A stretch of 64,000 nt of DNA, taken from NCBI RefSeq assembly GCF_017084525.1, contig NZ_CP070950.1, positions 1-64,000 of the forward strand, in the 5' to 3' direction. The notes below the pieces were generated by a model. That model saw only the letters and a list, made by a program, of their open reading frames with translations. It was not told the DNA's origin and did not search any database. The translations under genes and the position numbers were made by a program. Shown piece by piece: positions 33,955-41,783 of the stretch (its first letter is position 1; every line of letters starts with the position of its first letter). This DNA is from Conexibacter sp. SYSU D00693. GTDB taxonomy: Bacteria; Actinomycetota; Thermoleophilia; Solirubrobacterales; Solirubrobacteraceae.

Positions 33955-34689
33955 ATGGACACCCCGGTCATCGGCCTCTGCTGCCCGGTGGAACGCGCGT
34001 CGTGGGGCCTGTGGGAGGTCGACGCGCACCTGCTGCCGCGGGAGTACGCCGACGCCGTCCAGCGCGCCGGCGGCCTGGCGCTCCTGCTGCCGCCCGACCC
34101 GCGGGCCCTCGAGGAGCCCGACGTCTGGCTGGACCTCGTCGACGGGCTGCTCGTCCCGGGCGGGGCCGACGTCGACCCGGCCTCCTACGGCGCGACGCCG
34201 CACGCGCAGACGCGGGGGACTTCGCCCGAGCGCGACGCCTTCGAGGAGGCGCTGCTGCGCCGGGCGATCGAGCGCGACCTGCCGGTGCTCGGGATCTGCC
34301 GCGGGATGCAGGTGCTCAACGTCGCGCTGGGCGGCACGCTGCTCCAGCACGTGCCCGACGTCGTCGGCCACCCCGACCACCGCCGGACCCCCGGGACGTT
34401 CGAGGGCAACGACCACGAGGTCGTCCTGCGCCCGGGCTCGCTGGCCGCGCGGGCGGCGGGGGAGGAGCGCCACCGGGCGCTCAGCCACCACCACCAGGCC
34501 GTCGACCGGCTCGGCGAGGGGCTCGTCGTCACCGGCCGTGCCGTGGGCGACGACCTCGTCGAGGCCGTGGAGCTGCCCGGCCGCCGGTTCGTGCTGGGCG
34601 TGCAGTGGCACCCCGAGGCCGACGAGGCGAGCCGGCTCGTGGCCGCGCTGGTCGACGAGGCGCGCGGCCGGCGCGCCGCCGCGGGCTAG
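33955..34689 (+). CDS. Class I glutamine amidotransferase-like hydrolase (peptidase C26, PuuD-like)
   Basis: A 244-residue protein with the C26 arrangement. It contains VPGGADVDPASYG, the nucleophile elbow GICRGMQVLNVALGGTLLQ (Cys), SHHHQAVDRLGEGL, and the catalytic His/Glu motif QWHPEAD. Relatives hydrolyse gamma-glutamyl amides such as gamma-glutamyl-GABA. ATG 33955 is preferred over the upstream GTG because TACGGT (33942-33947) lies seven bases before it, indicating a leaderless message. The gene converges with the acyltransferase gene, sharing four bases. Confidence 0.9.
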   Translation: MDTPVIGLCCPVERASWGLWEVDAHLLPREYADAVQRAGGLALLLPPDPRALEEPDVWLDLVDGLLVPGGADVDPASYGATPHAQTRGTSPERDAFEEALLRRAIERDLPVLGICRGMQVLNVALGGTLLQHVPDVVGHPDHRRTPGTFEGNDHEVVLRPGSLAARAAGEERHRALSHHHQAVDRLGEGLVVTGRAVGDDLVEAVELPGRRFVLGVQWHPEADEASRLVAALVDEARGRRAAAG

Positions 34690-35885
34690 GGCACCCCGGC
34701 GGAGGCGGCGACCGTCTCGCCCCGCGCCGGCGACCGCCGCGTCCTCCACCGCGCGGCCAGCCGGTCGCCGAGGCGCAGCGCGGGCCGCTCGACGTAGCGC
34801 CACGACAGCGCGCCGAGGACGATCGAGGCCGGGACGACCGCGAGGCAGCCGACGGCGAGCGTCGTCCAGGCGCCGCCGGCGTCGCGGAGGACGGGCTCGG
34901 CCACGTGCAGGACGACGGTGTGGCTGAGGTACATGCCGTAGGACCAGCGGCCCAGCGCGTGGAAGGCGGGGCGGTCGATCGCCTTCCAGGCCGGCGCGCC
35001 GCTCCAGTGCCGCACGACGATGGCGCACAGGAGCGCGCTGGCGGTGAGCAGGCCCAGGCCGTGGCGCGCCGCGAGGTCCGCGGGGTCGGACAGGGCGACG
35101 AGGACCTGGCCGGCCAAGGCGACGAGCAGCAGGCCCAGCGGCAGCCGAGCGGCCCAGGCGCTGGCGCGGGCGCGGGGCGCCAGCAGCGGCTCGAGCAGCG
35201 CGAGCGCGAGGCCCGGCGTGAACGCGAAGAGGAACTTCGGCGGCATGTGGCTGTGGGCGGCGTCCGGCGCGTTCGTGCTCCACGCGAGGGTGCCGGCGCC
35301 CAGGGCGACCAGGGCCGCGAGCAGCAGGCCGAGGCGCAGCGCGCGGCTGCGCACGGCGCCGAGGAGCGCGGCGGCCAGCAGCGCCCCGACCGGCAGCAGG
35401 ACGTAGAAGAGCGCCTCGACGTCGAGCGTCCACGCCTGCGGCATCGCCCGGTCGATGGCCAGCGCCGGGTCCCAGGTGTGGACCATCCCGGCCAGCCAGA
35501 GCCACTGGCGGTCCGGGGCGCCCATCGTCCCGACGAGGGTCGCCGTGGCGAGGACCGCCAGCAGGAAGGCCGGGAGGATGCGCAGGACGCGGTGCACGGC
35601 GTAGCGCGTGACGTCCGGCCGACCCTGGCCGCCGACCAGCCACGCGGCGAAGGGCCGGGTGAGCAGGTAGGCCGACAGCGCGAAGAAGACGAACGGCATC
35701 GACGTGGCGCTGAAGAGCGGCTCGTGGGCCGCGCCGAAGACGTGCTCGCCGAACACGGCCCGCGCACCCGCGACGATGAACGCCGCCGACACCGCGACGT
35801 GGAAGACGACGACGAACAGCGCGGCCAGCCCGCGCACGGGGTCGCCGAGCGCCAAGCGCTCGGTCGACCGACCTCCCTGCTGCAC
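34686..35885 (-). CDS. Acyltransferase 3 family membrane protein (copy 1)
   Basis: A 399-residue multispan protein of the acyltransferase-3/OafA-like family, which moves acyl groups onto surface sugars. Typical features are the N-terminal GDPVRGLAALFVVVFHVAVS (His in the first span), the Arg-rich loop RYAVHRVLRILPAFLLAV, MPQAWTLDVEALFYVLLPVG, and LGRWSYGMYLSHTVV near the end. It is a clear paralogue of the next gene, and both end in the same ETVAASAGVP. It has its own promoter (TTGGTG-18-TACCGT). The substrate is unknown. Confidence 0.9.
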   Translation of the reverse strand: MQQGGRSTERLALGDPVRGLAALFVVVFHVAVSAAFIVAGARAVFGEHVFGAAHEPLFSATSMPFVFFALSAYLLTRPFAAWLVGGQGRPDVTRYAVHRVLRILPAFLLAVLATATLVGTMGAPDRQWLWLAGMVHTWDPALAIDRAMPQAWTLDVEALFYVLLPVGALLAAALLGAVRSRALRLGLLLAALVALGAGTLAWSTNAPDAAHSHMPPKFLFAFTPGLALALLEPLLAPRARASAWAARLPLGLLLVALAGQVLVALSDPADLAARHGLGLLTASALLCAIVVRHWSGAPAWKAIDRPAFHALGRWSYGMYLSHTVVLHVAEPVLRDAGGAWTTLAVGCLAVVPASIVLGALSWRYVERPALRLGDRLAARWRTRRSPARGETVAASAGVP

Positions 35886-35923
35886 CTCTCCCCACCCCCT
35901 GAGTCCGGCGTTCCCGGCCCAGC

Positions 35924-35953
35924 ACGGTAGACCGCTCAGGGGATCTGCACCAA
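35924..35953 (-). promoter_or_regulatory. Promoter of acyltransferase copy 1
   Basis: On the minus strand TTGGTG (35953-35948) and TACCGT (35929-35924) are 18 bp apart, 38 bases before the gene's start. A GCTCCT-CCGGC-AGGAGC hairpin (35955-35971) sits just upstream and may terminate the preceding paralogue. The -10 and the spacing match those of copy 2's promoter. Confidence 0.5.
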
Positions 35954-35993
35954 AGCTCCTCCGGCAGGAGCGTCGGTGCTCTGAGAACCGGCG

Positions 35994-37199
35994 CTAGGGC
36001 ACCCCGGCGGAGGCGGCGACCGTCTCGGCGCGGTCCGCGGCGCCGGCGCGCCGCGTGCGCCAGCGGGCCGCGAGGTGGTCGGCGAGCGCGAGCGCCGGGC
36101 GCTCCACGAAGCGCCAGGACGCGGCGGCGACGAGCACGGACAGCGGGATGACGACGGCGCAGCCGACGAGCAGCGTCGGCCACACCCCGCCGACGTCGCG
36201 GAAGACCGGCTCGGTGACGTCCAGGACGATCGTGTGCGCGAGGTACACGCCGTAGGACCAGCGGCCCAGCGCGTGCAGCACCGGCTGGTCGAGCGTGCGC
36301 CACGCGCGCGTGCCGTGCCACTGGCGAAGGACCACGGCGCTCATCAGCGCGGCCGACGACAGGGTGGCCAGCGCGTCGCGGGTGCCGAAGCTCGCGGCGT
36401 CGGTGCGCACGAGCAGCACGAACGCCAGCAGCGAGCCGACCAGCAGCGGCAGCTGGGCGTGGCGGGCCCAGGCCGCGCCGCGCGCCCGGGGCGCCAGCAG
36501 CGGCTCGAGGACGGCGAGCGCCATGCCCGGAGTGAAGGCGAAGAGGAACTTCGGCGGCACCTGGCTCTCGGCGACGGTGTTCGCCGCCGAGCTCCACGCG
36601 AGCGTGCCGAGGCACAGGGCGGCGATCCCGGCGAGCAGCACGCCGGCGCGCACGAGCTGGCCGCGCGCGGCGCCGAGGAGGCCGGCGGCGAGCAGGGCGC
36701 CGATCGGCAGCAGGAGGTAGAAGAGCGCCTCGATGTCCAGGGTCCAGGCCTGCGGCATGGCCTGGCCGATCTCCGACTGGCTGTCCCAGCCGTGGACCAG
36801 CAGCGCGAGGTCGAGGAACTCGCGGTCGGGCGCCCCCTTGGAGCCGACCAGGACGGCGGTCGCGAGGACCGCGAGCCAGAAGGCCGGGCCGATGCGCATG
36901 AGGCGGTGCAGGCCGTAGCGGACGAGCTGGGGGCGCTGGGCGCCGCCGACGAGCCACCGCGCGAAGGGCCGCATGAGCAGGTAGCCCGACAGCACGAAGA
37001 AGACGTGCACCGCCGCCGACAGGGAGAAGAGCGTCGTGTGGGCGGCGCCGAAGACCTCCTCGCCGAAGATGGCCGCCGAGCCGGCGCCGATGAACGCGGC
37101 CGAGATCGTGACGTGGAAGACGACGACCGCCAGCGCGGCCAGCCCGCGCAGCGGGTCTCCCAGCGTGAGGCGCTCGGCCCTCGTCGTTGCCTGGTCCAT
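35994..37199 (-). CDS. Acyltransferase 3 family membrane protein (copy 2)
   Basis: A 401-residue paralogue of the neighbouring gene, with the same landmarks: GDPLRGLAALAVVVFHVTIS, MRPFARWLVGG, RYGLHRLMRIGPAFWLAV, MPQAWTLDIEALFYLLLPIG, and LGRWSYGVYLAHTIV. ATG at 37199 is chosen over an upstream start because it gives the same N-terminus as copy 1. The two copies probably arose by tandem duplication, and the last 30 or so bases are identical. Both likely acylate a cell-surface glycan. Promoter TTGCCA-18-TACCGT lies upstream. Confidence 0.9.
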   Translation of the reverse strand: MDQATTRAERLTLGDPLRGLAALAVVVFHVTISAAFIGAGSAAIFGEEVFGAAHTTLFSLSAAVHVFFVLSGYLLMRPFARWLVGGAQRPQLVRYGLHRLMRIGPAFWLAVLATAVLVGSKGAPDREFLDLALLVHGWDSQSEIGQAMPQAWTLDIEALFYLLLPIGALLAAGLLGAARGQLVRAGVLLAGIAALCLGTLAWSSAANTVAESQVPPKFLFAFTPGMALAVLEPLLAPRARGAAWARHAQLPLLVGSLLAFVLLVRTDAASFGTRDALATLSSAALMSAVVLRQWHGTRAWRTLDQPVLHALGRWSYGVYLAHTIVLDVTEPVFRDVGGVWPTLLVGCAVVIPLSVLVAAASWRFVERPALALADHLAARWRTRRAGAADRAETVAASAGVP

Positions 37200-37236
37200 C
37201 GCAGCTCCCGTCCCCCGGTTCCCCCAGCGGCGCACG

Positions 37237-37266
37237 ACGGTAGTGCACCGCCTTGCGGAGTGGCAA
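37237..37266 (-). promoter_or_regulatory. Promoter of acyltransferase copy 2
   Basis: Minus-strand TTGCCA (37266-37261) and TACCGT (37242-37237) with an 18-bp spacer, 38 bases before the ATG at 37199. The layout is the same as in front of copy 1, which suggests that the promoter was duplicated with the gene. Confidence 0.5.
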
Positions 37267-37275
37267 AGACGAACG

Positions 37276-37839
37276 TCAGCCGTCGCGGAAGGTCGTCGGC
37301 CCGTCCGCTGGGAGGTCGACGCGCACGAGGTCGATGACGGGCAGGTCGAGCGGGGTGGCGTCGAAGGCGTCGAGCAGGCCGAGGGCGGCGAAGCGCTCCA
37401 GGACGAGGTCGAGGTAGGCGCGCGCGACGACGGCGGTCCCGGCCGCCCGGCCCTCGGCCAGGCGGGCGCGGCCGTCGGGCGAGCCGACGTAGGTCACGAG
37501 CGGCCCGCCCTGCGCGCCGTCCACCCGCGCGGGGTCGAGGTCCACGCGCGTGTAGTTGCGCTCGCGCGCGTCGAGGGCGAAGAGCGTGGGGACGTCGACC
37601 TCGACGATCGCGCCCTGGACGTCGTGGGCCGGGTCCTCCTCGACGTCGAGGAAGGCCACGTGGACGGGCGGCGCGGCGCCGGTCGTCGGGTCCAGCCAGC
37701 GCTTGTAGCCGGGGATCGCGACGCGGTTGTCCATCGCGACCCCCCACGTGCGGCGCGCCCCGCGCAGCACCGCCGGCCGGCCGTGGTGGCCGGCCAGCGA
37801 GCCGTGGGCGAAGACCTCGACCGTCGCGATGGGCGGCAG
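37276..37839 (-). CDS. Gamma-glutamylcyclotransferase-like (GGCT) protein, non-standard start
   Basis: The N-terminus VEVFAHGSLAGHHGRPAVL matches the GGCT nucleotide/glutamyl-binding loop. WGVAMDNRVAIPGYKRWLDP, VHVAFLDVEEDPAHDVQGAIVEVD and LDARERNYTRVDLDP fit the actinobacterial GGCT-like family. No ATG, GTG or TTG occurs in frame between 38007 (deep inside the sigma-factor gene) and the motif. CTG at 37839, one base after the sigma-factor stop codon, gives a 187-residue protein; ATC at 37830 is the alternative. Translation is probably coupled to the upstream ECF gene. The enzymatic activity is unproven. Confidence 0.72.
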   Translation of the reverse strand: MPPIATVEVFAHGSLAGHHGRPAVLRGARRTWGVAMDNRVAIPGYKRWLDPTTGAAPPVHVAFLDVEEDPAHDVQGAIVEVDVPTLFALDARERNYTRVDLDPARVDGAQGGPLVTYVGSPDGRARLAEGRAAGTAVVARAYLDLVLERFAALGLLDAFDATPLDLPVIDLVRVDLPADGPTTFRDG

Positions 37840-37840
37840 G

Positions 37841-38413
37841 CTACGCGGCGCGGTGGGTGGCCAGCCCGGCGCGGGCCCGGTGCACGAGCGCCTTGCTCGC
37901 GCCGCGGGTGACGCCGAGGGCGCGGCCGATCTGCGAGTGCGACTGGTCCTCGAGCTCGTGCAGGACGAGCGCGCGGCGCTGGCGCGTGGGGAGGTCGCCC
38001 AGGGCACCGACGACCTCGTCGAGCGCCTCCCGGCGCGCGATCATCGACGCCGGGTCGGCGTGGATCGCGCGTAGCACGGGCTCGTGGGGCTCGAGGTCGG
38101 TCGTCGGGCGCTTGCCGCCGGCGCGCAGCTGGTCCAGGCAGCGGTTGCGCACGATGGTGTGCAGCCAGGGGCGCAGCGCCATCTCGCGGTCGGCGGACGC
38201 GGCGGTGCCGGAGCGCAGCGAGCGCAGGGCGCGCACGAAGGCGTCCTGGACGCACTCCTCCGCGTCGTGGTGGGCGCCGCCGAGGACCATGCGGGCGAAG
38301 CCGGTGAGCGGCGCCTCGTAGCGCTGCACGATCTCGGTGAAGGCGCCGTCGTCCCCCGCGCGCACGCGGGCCACGAGCGCCTCGTCGGTGAGGGGGGTGC
38401 GGGTGGCGAGCAT
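37841..38413 (-). CDS. ECF-type RNA polymerase sigma factor
   Basis: A 190-residue sigma-70 family factor with region 2 (FTEIVQRYEAPLTGFARMVLGGAHHDAEECVQDAFVRALRSL, then RPWLHTIVRNRCLDQLR) and region 4 (EVVGALGDLPTRQRRALVLHELEDQSHSQIGRALGVTRGASKALVHRAR). No anti-sigma gene is adjacent. Upstream lie an AGGTGTGGC inverted repeat and the divergent FHA protein gene, so control could be through that shared region. The downstream gene follows by one base with a non-standard start and is probably coupled. Confidence 0.92.
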   Translation of the reverse strand: MLATRTPLTDEALVARVRAGDDGAFTEIVQRYEAPLTGFARMVLGGAHHDAEECVQDAFVRALRSLRSGTAASADREMALRPWLHTIVRNRCLDQLRAGGKRPTTDLEPHEPVLRAIHADPASMIARREALDEVVGALGDLPTRQRRALVLHELEDQSHSQIGRALGVTRGASKALVHRARAGLATHRAA

Positions 38414-38458
38414 GGGACCAGTGTCGGGTCTGGCGAGCCCGCGGTGGCCGCACCAGGG

Positions 38459-38506
38459 GCCACACCTTCGCCACCCAGGTGTGGCCGGCCTACCCCCAGG
38501 TGTGGG
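38459..38506. promoter_or_regulatory. Inverted repeat in shared ECF/FHA control region
   Basis: GCCACACCT (38459-38467) is exactly complementary to AGGTGTGGC (38477-38485), and a third half-site AGGTGTGGG follows at 38498-38506. The element sits in the 144-base divergent gap between the ECF sigma factor and FHA genes. It could bind a regulator or be part of an autoregulated ECF promoter. Confidence 0.45.
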
Positions 38507-38557
38507 AGGTCCGCCCGACCGCCCGCTGCCGGAGCGCTCGCTACCGTCAGCCGCGCC

Positions 38558-39238
38558 GTGTCCGACGAGTCGCCCCTCGCCCTCCACGCCGCCTCACCCG
38601 CCGAGGTCCAGGACCGCGTCCGCGCCGAGCGCGAGGGCGCGCCGTTCCTCGCGCTGCGCGACGGCGACGGCCGCCAGCGCCTCGTCCCGCTGCACGGCGA
38701 GCGCCTCAGCGTCGGGCGCACCGACTCCAACGACGTCGCCCTGCCCTGGGACACGGAGGTCTCGCGCCTGCACGCCGAGCTCGAGCGCCTCGCGGGCGAG
38801 TGGACCGTCGTCGACGACGGCCTCAGCCGCAACGGCACGTTCGTCAACGGCTCGCGCATCACCGGCCGCACCCGCCTGCGCGACGGCGACGTCCTGCGCG
38901 TGGGCCAGACCACGCTCGCCTTCCGCCGCCCCGACGCGGAGGACACCCGCGAGGAGACGGTCGTCGCCGGCCAGCGCCTGGTCCTCGGCGACCTGCCGCC
39001 GACCCAGCGCTCGGTCCTCGTCTCGCTCGCGCGCCCCTACAAGCACGGGGGCGTGGCGGCGCCGGCCTCCAACGCCGACATCGCGGGGGAGCTCCACCTC
39101 AGCGTCGACGCCGTGAAGGCCGCGCTCCGGGCGCTGTACGAGCGGTTCGGGATCGACGACCTCCCGCAGGGGCAGAAGCGGGCGCGGCTGGTGGCCGAGG
39201 CGCTGGAGCGCGGGGTCGTGGCGCCGCGGGACCTCTAG
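38558..39238 (+). CDS. FHA-domain protein with C-terminal DNA-binding-like domain
   Basis: A 226-residue cytosolic protein. A phosphothreonine-binding FHA domain (about residues 45-125) shows SVGRTDSNDVALPWDTEVSRLHAELE and DGLSRNGTFVNGSRI. The C-terminal part (QRLVLGDLPPTQRSVLVSLARPYK...SNADIAGELHLSVDAVKAALRALYERFGIDDLPQGQKRARL) resembles a LuxR/winged-helix-type output domain. It may couple Ser/Thr phosphorylation to transcription. TACCGT precedes the GTG by about ten bases. The STPK gene lies just beyond the downstream gap, making it a candidate partner. Confidence 0.87.
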   Translation: MSDESPLALHAASPAEVQDRVRAEREGAPFLALRDGDGRQRLVPLHGERLSVGRTDSNDVALPWDTEVSRLHAELERLAGEWTVVDDGLSRNGTFVNGSRITGRTRLRDGDVLRVGQTTLAFRRPDAEDTREETVVAGQRLVLGDLPPTQRSVLVSLARPYKHGGVAAPASNADIAGELHLSVDAVKAALRALYERFGIDDLPQGQKRARLVAEALERGVVAPRDL

Positions 39239-39310
39239 CGGGCGGGGTCGCCTCGCGCGGGGCGCGGGGCGAGGTGGAGCTCCGGGCGTCGGTGGCTGTG
39301 CGGGGCGGTG

Positions 39311-39607
39311 GCTGTCTCGCACTGGGGGGAGGGGAACCGCCCGGCGTGGGTGGTGGTTCGCGGGCGGGCGGGTGGTTCGGGGCCGATCGACTGCGAGCCT
39401 GAAGTTGAGGTCCTCCCGGGACCCGAACTCCAGGGTCGTCGTGCGCGGGGCCGTCAGCTGCGAACCGGTCCGCACTTCGCGCCCTGCCGACCGCGAGTGG
39501 GGACTTGCGCTCGCATAGCGCACGCAACCCCCCACTCACCCCGAACCCGTACAACCGCCCACGGAGGACGCCACCGCGGGCGGTTCCCCTCCTCAGTGCG
39601 AGACAGC
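39311..39607. repeat. Long imperfect inverted repeat in a gene-free convergent gap
   Basis: The 448-base gap 39239-39686 between convergent genes (FHA, plus; kinase, minus) contains no credible gene. GCTGTCTCGCACTG plus GGAGGGGAACCGCCCG (39311-39343) recurs as its reverse complement at 39577-39607, with only two or three differing bases over 31-33. Inside, a second weaker hairpin joins GAGTGGGGACTTGCGC (near 39495) and GCGCACGCAACCCCCCACTC (near 39518). The block may be a degenerate mobile or REP-like element, a structured RNA, or a terminator assembly. I cannot decide which. Confidence 0.6.
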
Positions 39608-39686
39608 GGTCGCCGAGCCGCCGCAACCGCCCGAGCGGAACGCCACCACCGGCGAAACCACACCACCATCACCACCGACGGGCGCC

Positions 39687-41711
39687 TCACGACCCGCCCA
39701 CCACCTGCTGCACCGTCCCGTCCGCCAGGTTCGTCACGACGGCCCCGCGCCGCCCCGCCGCCACCGCGAACGGGTTCGTGCCGACCTGGACGCCCCGGGC
39801 GGCGACCCGGCCCGTCCGGGCGTCGATCCGCGTCACGGTGCCCTCGAGGTAGTTCGCCACCCAGACCGACCCCGCCGCGCCGGCGACGCCGACGGGACCC
39901 TGGCCGACCGGGATGGCCGCGCCGCCGGAGAGCGTGTCGGTCGACAGGCGCGTGACGGTGTTCTCGCCGTAGGCGGCGACGTAGACCGACGACCCGACGA
40001 CGGCCACGCCGCGGGGGCGGAAGCCGACGGCGGTCGAGCGGCGTTGGCCGGAGCTCGCGTCGATGCGGGTGACGCGCGAGCGCTTGCGGTTGGAGACGAA
40101 GAGCGCGCCGTCGCCCGCGTCGAGGGTGTTGACGCCCTCCTCGCCCATGATGATGTCCCGGGTCACCTCGCCGGACGCGGGGTCGACCTTCACGACGCTG
40201 TCGGTCGGGGTGCCGCCCTGCTCGCGCCGGCCGACCCAGACGCTGCGCCCGAGGACCGCGACGGCGACGGGCTGGCCCGGCGGCAGCGCGACGGTGCCGA
40301 GCACGCGACCGGAGCGGGGGTCGAGGCGCACGAGGCGGTCGGGGCCGTCCTGGGTGATCCACAGGGAGCCCAGGCCGGCGGCGATCGCGGAGGCGGGACG
40401 GTCGTCGGGCAGCGCGATCGAGCGGACCGCGCCGCGGCCCTCGAGGGGGACGCCGCGCAGCCGCCCGCGGCGGCCGGTGGCCCACGCGCGGCCGCCGGCC
40501 AGCGCGACGCCGGCGGGGCGGTCGTCGACGTCGACGGGCCTGAGCGCGCGCACCGCGCTTGAGGCGGTCGTGGACGTCGTGGCGGTCGCGCTGGTGCCGG
40601 ACCCGCTGCGACCGCCGTCGGAGTCGTCGCCGCCCAGCAGCGCCACCGTCACGAGCACCGTCGCCGCCCCGGCGAGCAGCGCGATGACCGGTCCGAGCCA
40701 GGAGCCCATGGCGCGCCGCGCGACGGCGATGCGCGTCGCGGGGGTGTCGGAGTGCGGCTCGCCGCCGGCCGGCGTCGGCGGGGTGCGGGCGACCGCGGTC
40801 TCGTCGTCCGCGGCGCCGGCGGGTGCGGCGGCACCGCGCGCGACCTGGCGCTCCGGGCCCGGCGCCGGGCCTTCGCCGACCGCGGCCAGCGCCGCGCGGC
40901 CGAGGTCGCCCGCCGACGGGTAGCGGTCGGCCGGGTCCTTGGCCAGCGCGCGGTCCAGCACGTCCTGCAGCGCCGGCGGTGCGCCGGGGGCCACGTCGTC
41001 GAGCGGCGGCGGCGCGTCGTGCAGGTGGGCCCAGAGGGTCGCCTCGTCGGTCTCTCGCCGGAAGGGCGCCGCGGCGCTCAGCGCGTAGTAGAGGACGCAG
41101 CCCAGCGCGTAGACGTCGGCGCGGGCGTCGACCGGGACGTCCGCGCGGATCTGCTCGGGCGCCACGTAGCCGAGCGTCCCGACCCAGCGCCCCGAGCCGG
41201 TCACCGACGCCTCGCTGAGCCGCTTCGTCAGCCCGAAGTCCGTGAGGTAGGCGTGGTCGTCGGCGGCCAGCAGGACGTTGGCCGGCTTGACGTCGCGATG
41301 GACGAGCCCGCGCGCGTGCGCGGCGTCCAGCGCACCGGCGACCTGCGCGACGACGCGCGCGGCCCGCTCGGGGTCCAGCGGGCCGAGCGCCTGCACGACG
41401 CTGCGCAGGTCCTGGCCCTCGACGTAGCGCATCGCCAGGAACAGGCGGCCGTCGTGCTCGCCCGCCGAGAACACCGGGACGACGTTCGGGTGGTCGATCG
41501 CGGCCGCCGCGCGCGACTCGCGCACGAAGCGCTCGCGGAAGGCGTCGTCGAGCGCGAGCGTCGGCGCGATGAGCTTGAGCGCGACCGTGCGGTCGAGGTC
41601 GAGCTGGAGGGCGCGGTAGACGACGCCCATGCCGCCGCGGCCCGCCACGCCGAGGATCCGGTGCCCGGCGAAGACGTCACCGGGCTGCAGCTCTCCCGCT
41701 CGGCCGCTCAC
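39687..41711 (-). CDS. Transmembrane Ser/Thr protein kinase with extracellular propeller-like domain
   Basis: A 674-residue PknB-like receptor kinase. The cytoplasmic kinase domain (about residues 14-275) has GRGGMGVVY, the catalytic Lys in VALKLIAP, HRDVKPANVLL, and the DFG segment TDFGLTKR with GTLGYVAPEQ. An Ala/Pro-rich linker and one membrane span (LGPVIALLAGAATVLVTVALL) follow. The outer part (about 375-674) has repeated SxVWVG/GSLWIT/SVYVAAYGENTVTRL units of a YVTN/NHL-like beta propeller rather than PASTA repeats. The GTG start is chosen at VSGRAGELQPGDVF. It probably phosphorylates targets recognised by FHA proteins such as the neighbour. Confidence 0.93.
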   Translation of the reverse strand: MSGRAGELQPGDVFAGHRILGVAGRGGMGVVYRALQLDLDRTVALKLIAPTLALDDAFRERFVRESRAAAAIDHPNVVPVFSAGEHDGRLFLAMRYVEGQDLRSVVQALGPLDPERAARVVAQVAGALDAAHARGLVHRDVKPANVLLAADDHAYLTDFGLTKRLSEASVTGSGRWVGTLGYVAPEQIRADVPVDARADVYALGCVLYYALSAAAPFRRETDEATLWAHLHDAPPPLDDVAPGAPPALQDVLDRALAKDPADRYPSAGDLGRAALAAVGEGPAPGPERQVARGAAAPAGAADDETAVARTPPTPAGGEPHSDTPATRIAVARRAMGSWLGPVIALLAGAATVLVTVALLGGDDSDGGRSGSGTSATATTSTTASSAVRALRPVDVDDRPAGVALAGGRAWATGRRGRLRGVPLEGRGAVRSIALPDDRPASAIAAGLGSLWITQDGPDRLVRLDPRSGRVLGTVALPPGQPVAVAVLGRSVWVGRREQGGTPTDSVVKVDPASGEVTRDIIMGEEGVNTLDAGDGALFVSNRKRSRVTRIDASSGQRRSTAVGFRPRGVAVVGSSVYVAAYGENTVTRLSTDTLSGGAAIPVGQGPVGVAGAAGSVWVANYLEGTVTRIDARTGRVAARGVQVGTNPFAVAAGRRGAVVTNLADGTVQQVVGGS

Positions 41712-41783
41712 GAGGGCGCGACGGTAGCGGCCCCGGCCGCTGGATGGCCCGCCGACGCGGGGTCTAGTGTTCTGCCACCGGAC

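Noticed and set aside
39239-39686. Insertion sequence
   Set aside because: Inverted repeats exist, but no transposase frame or target duplication is visible between them.
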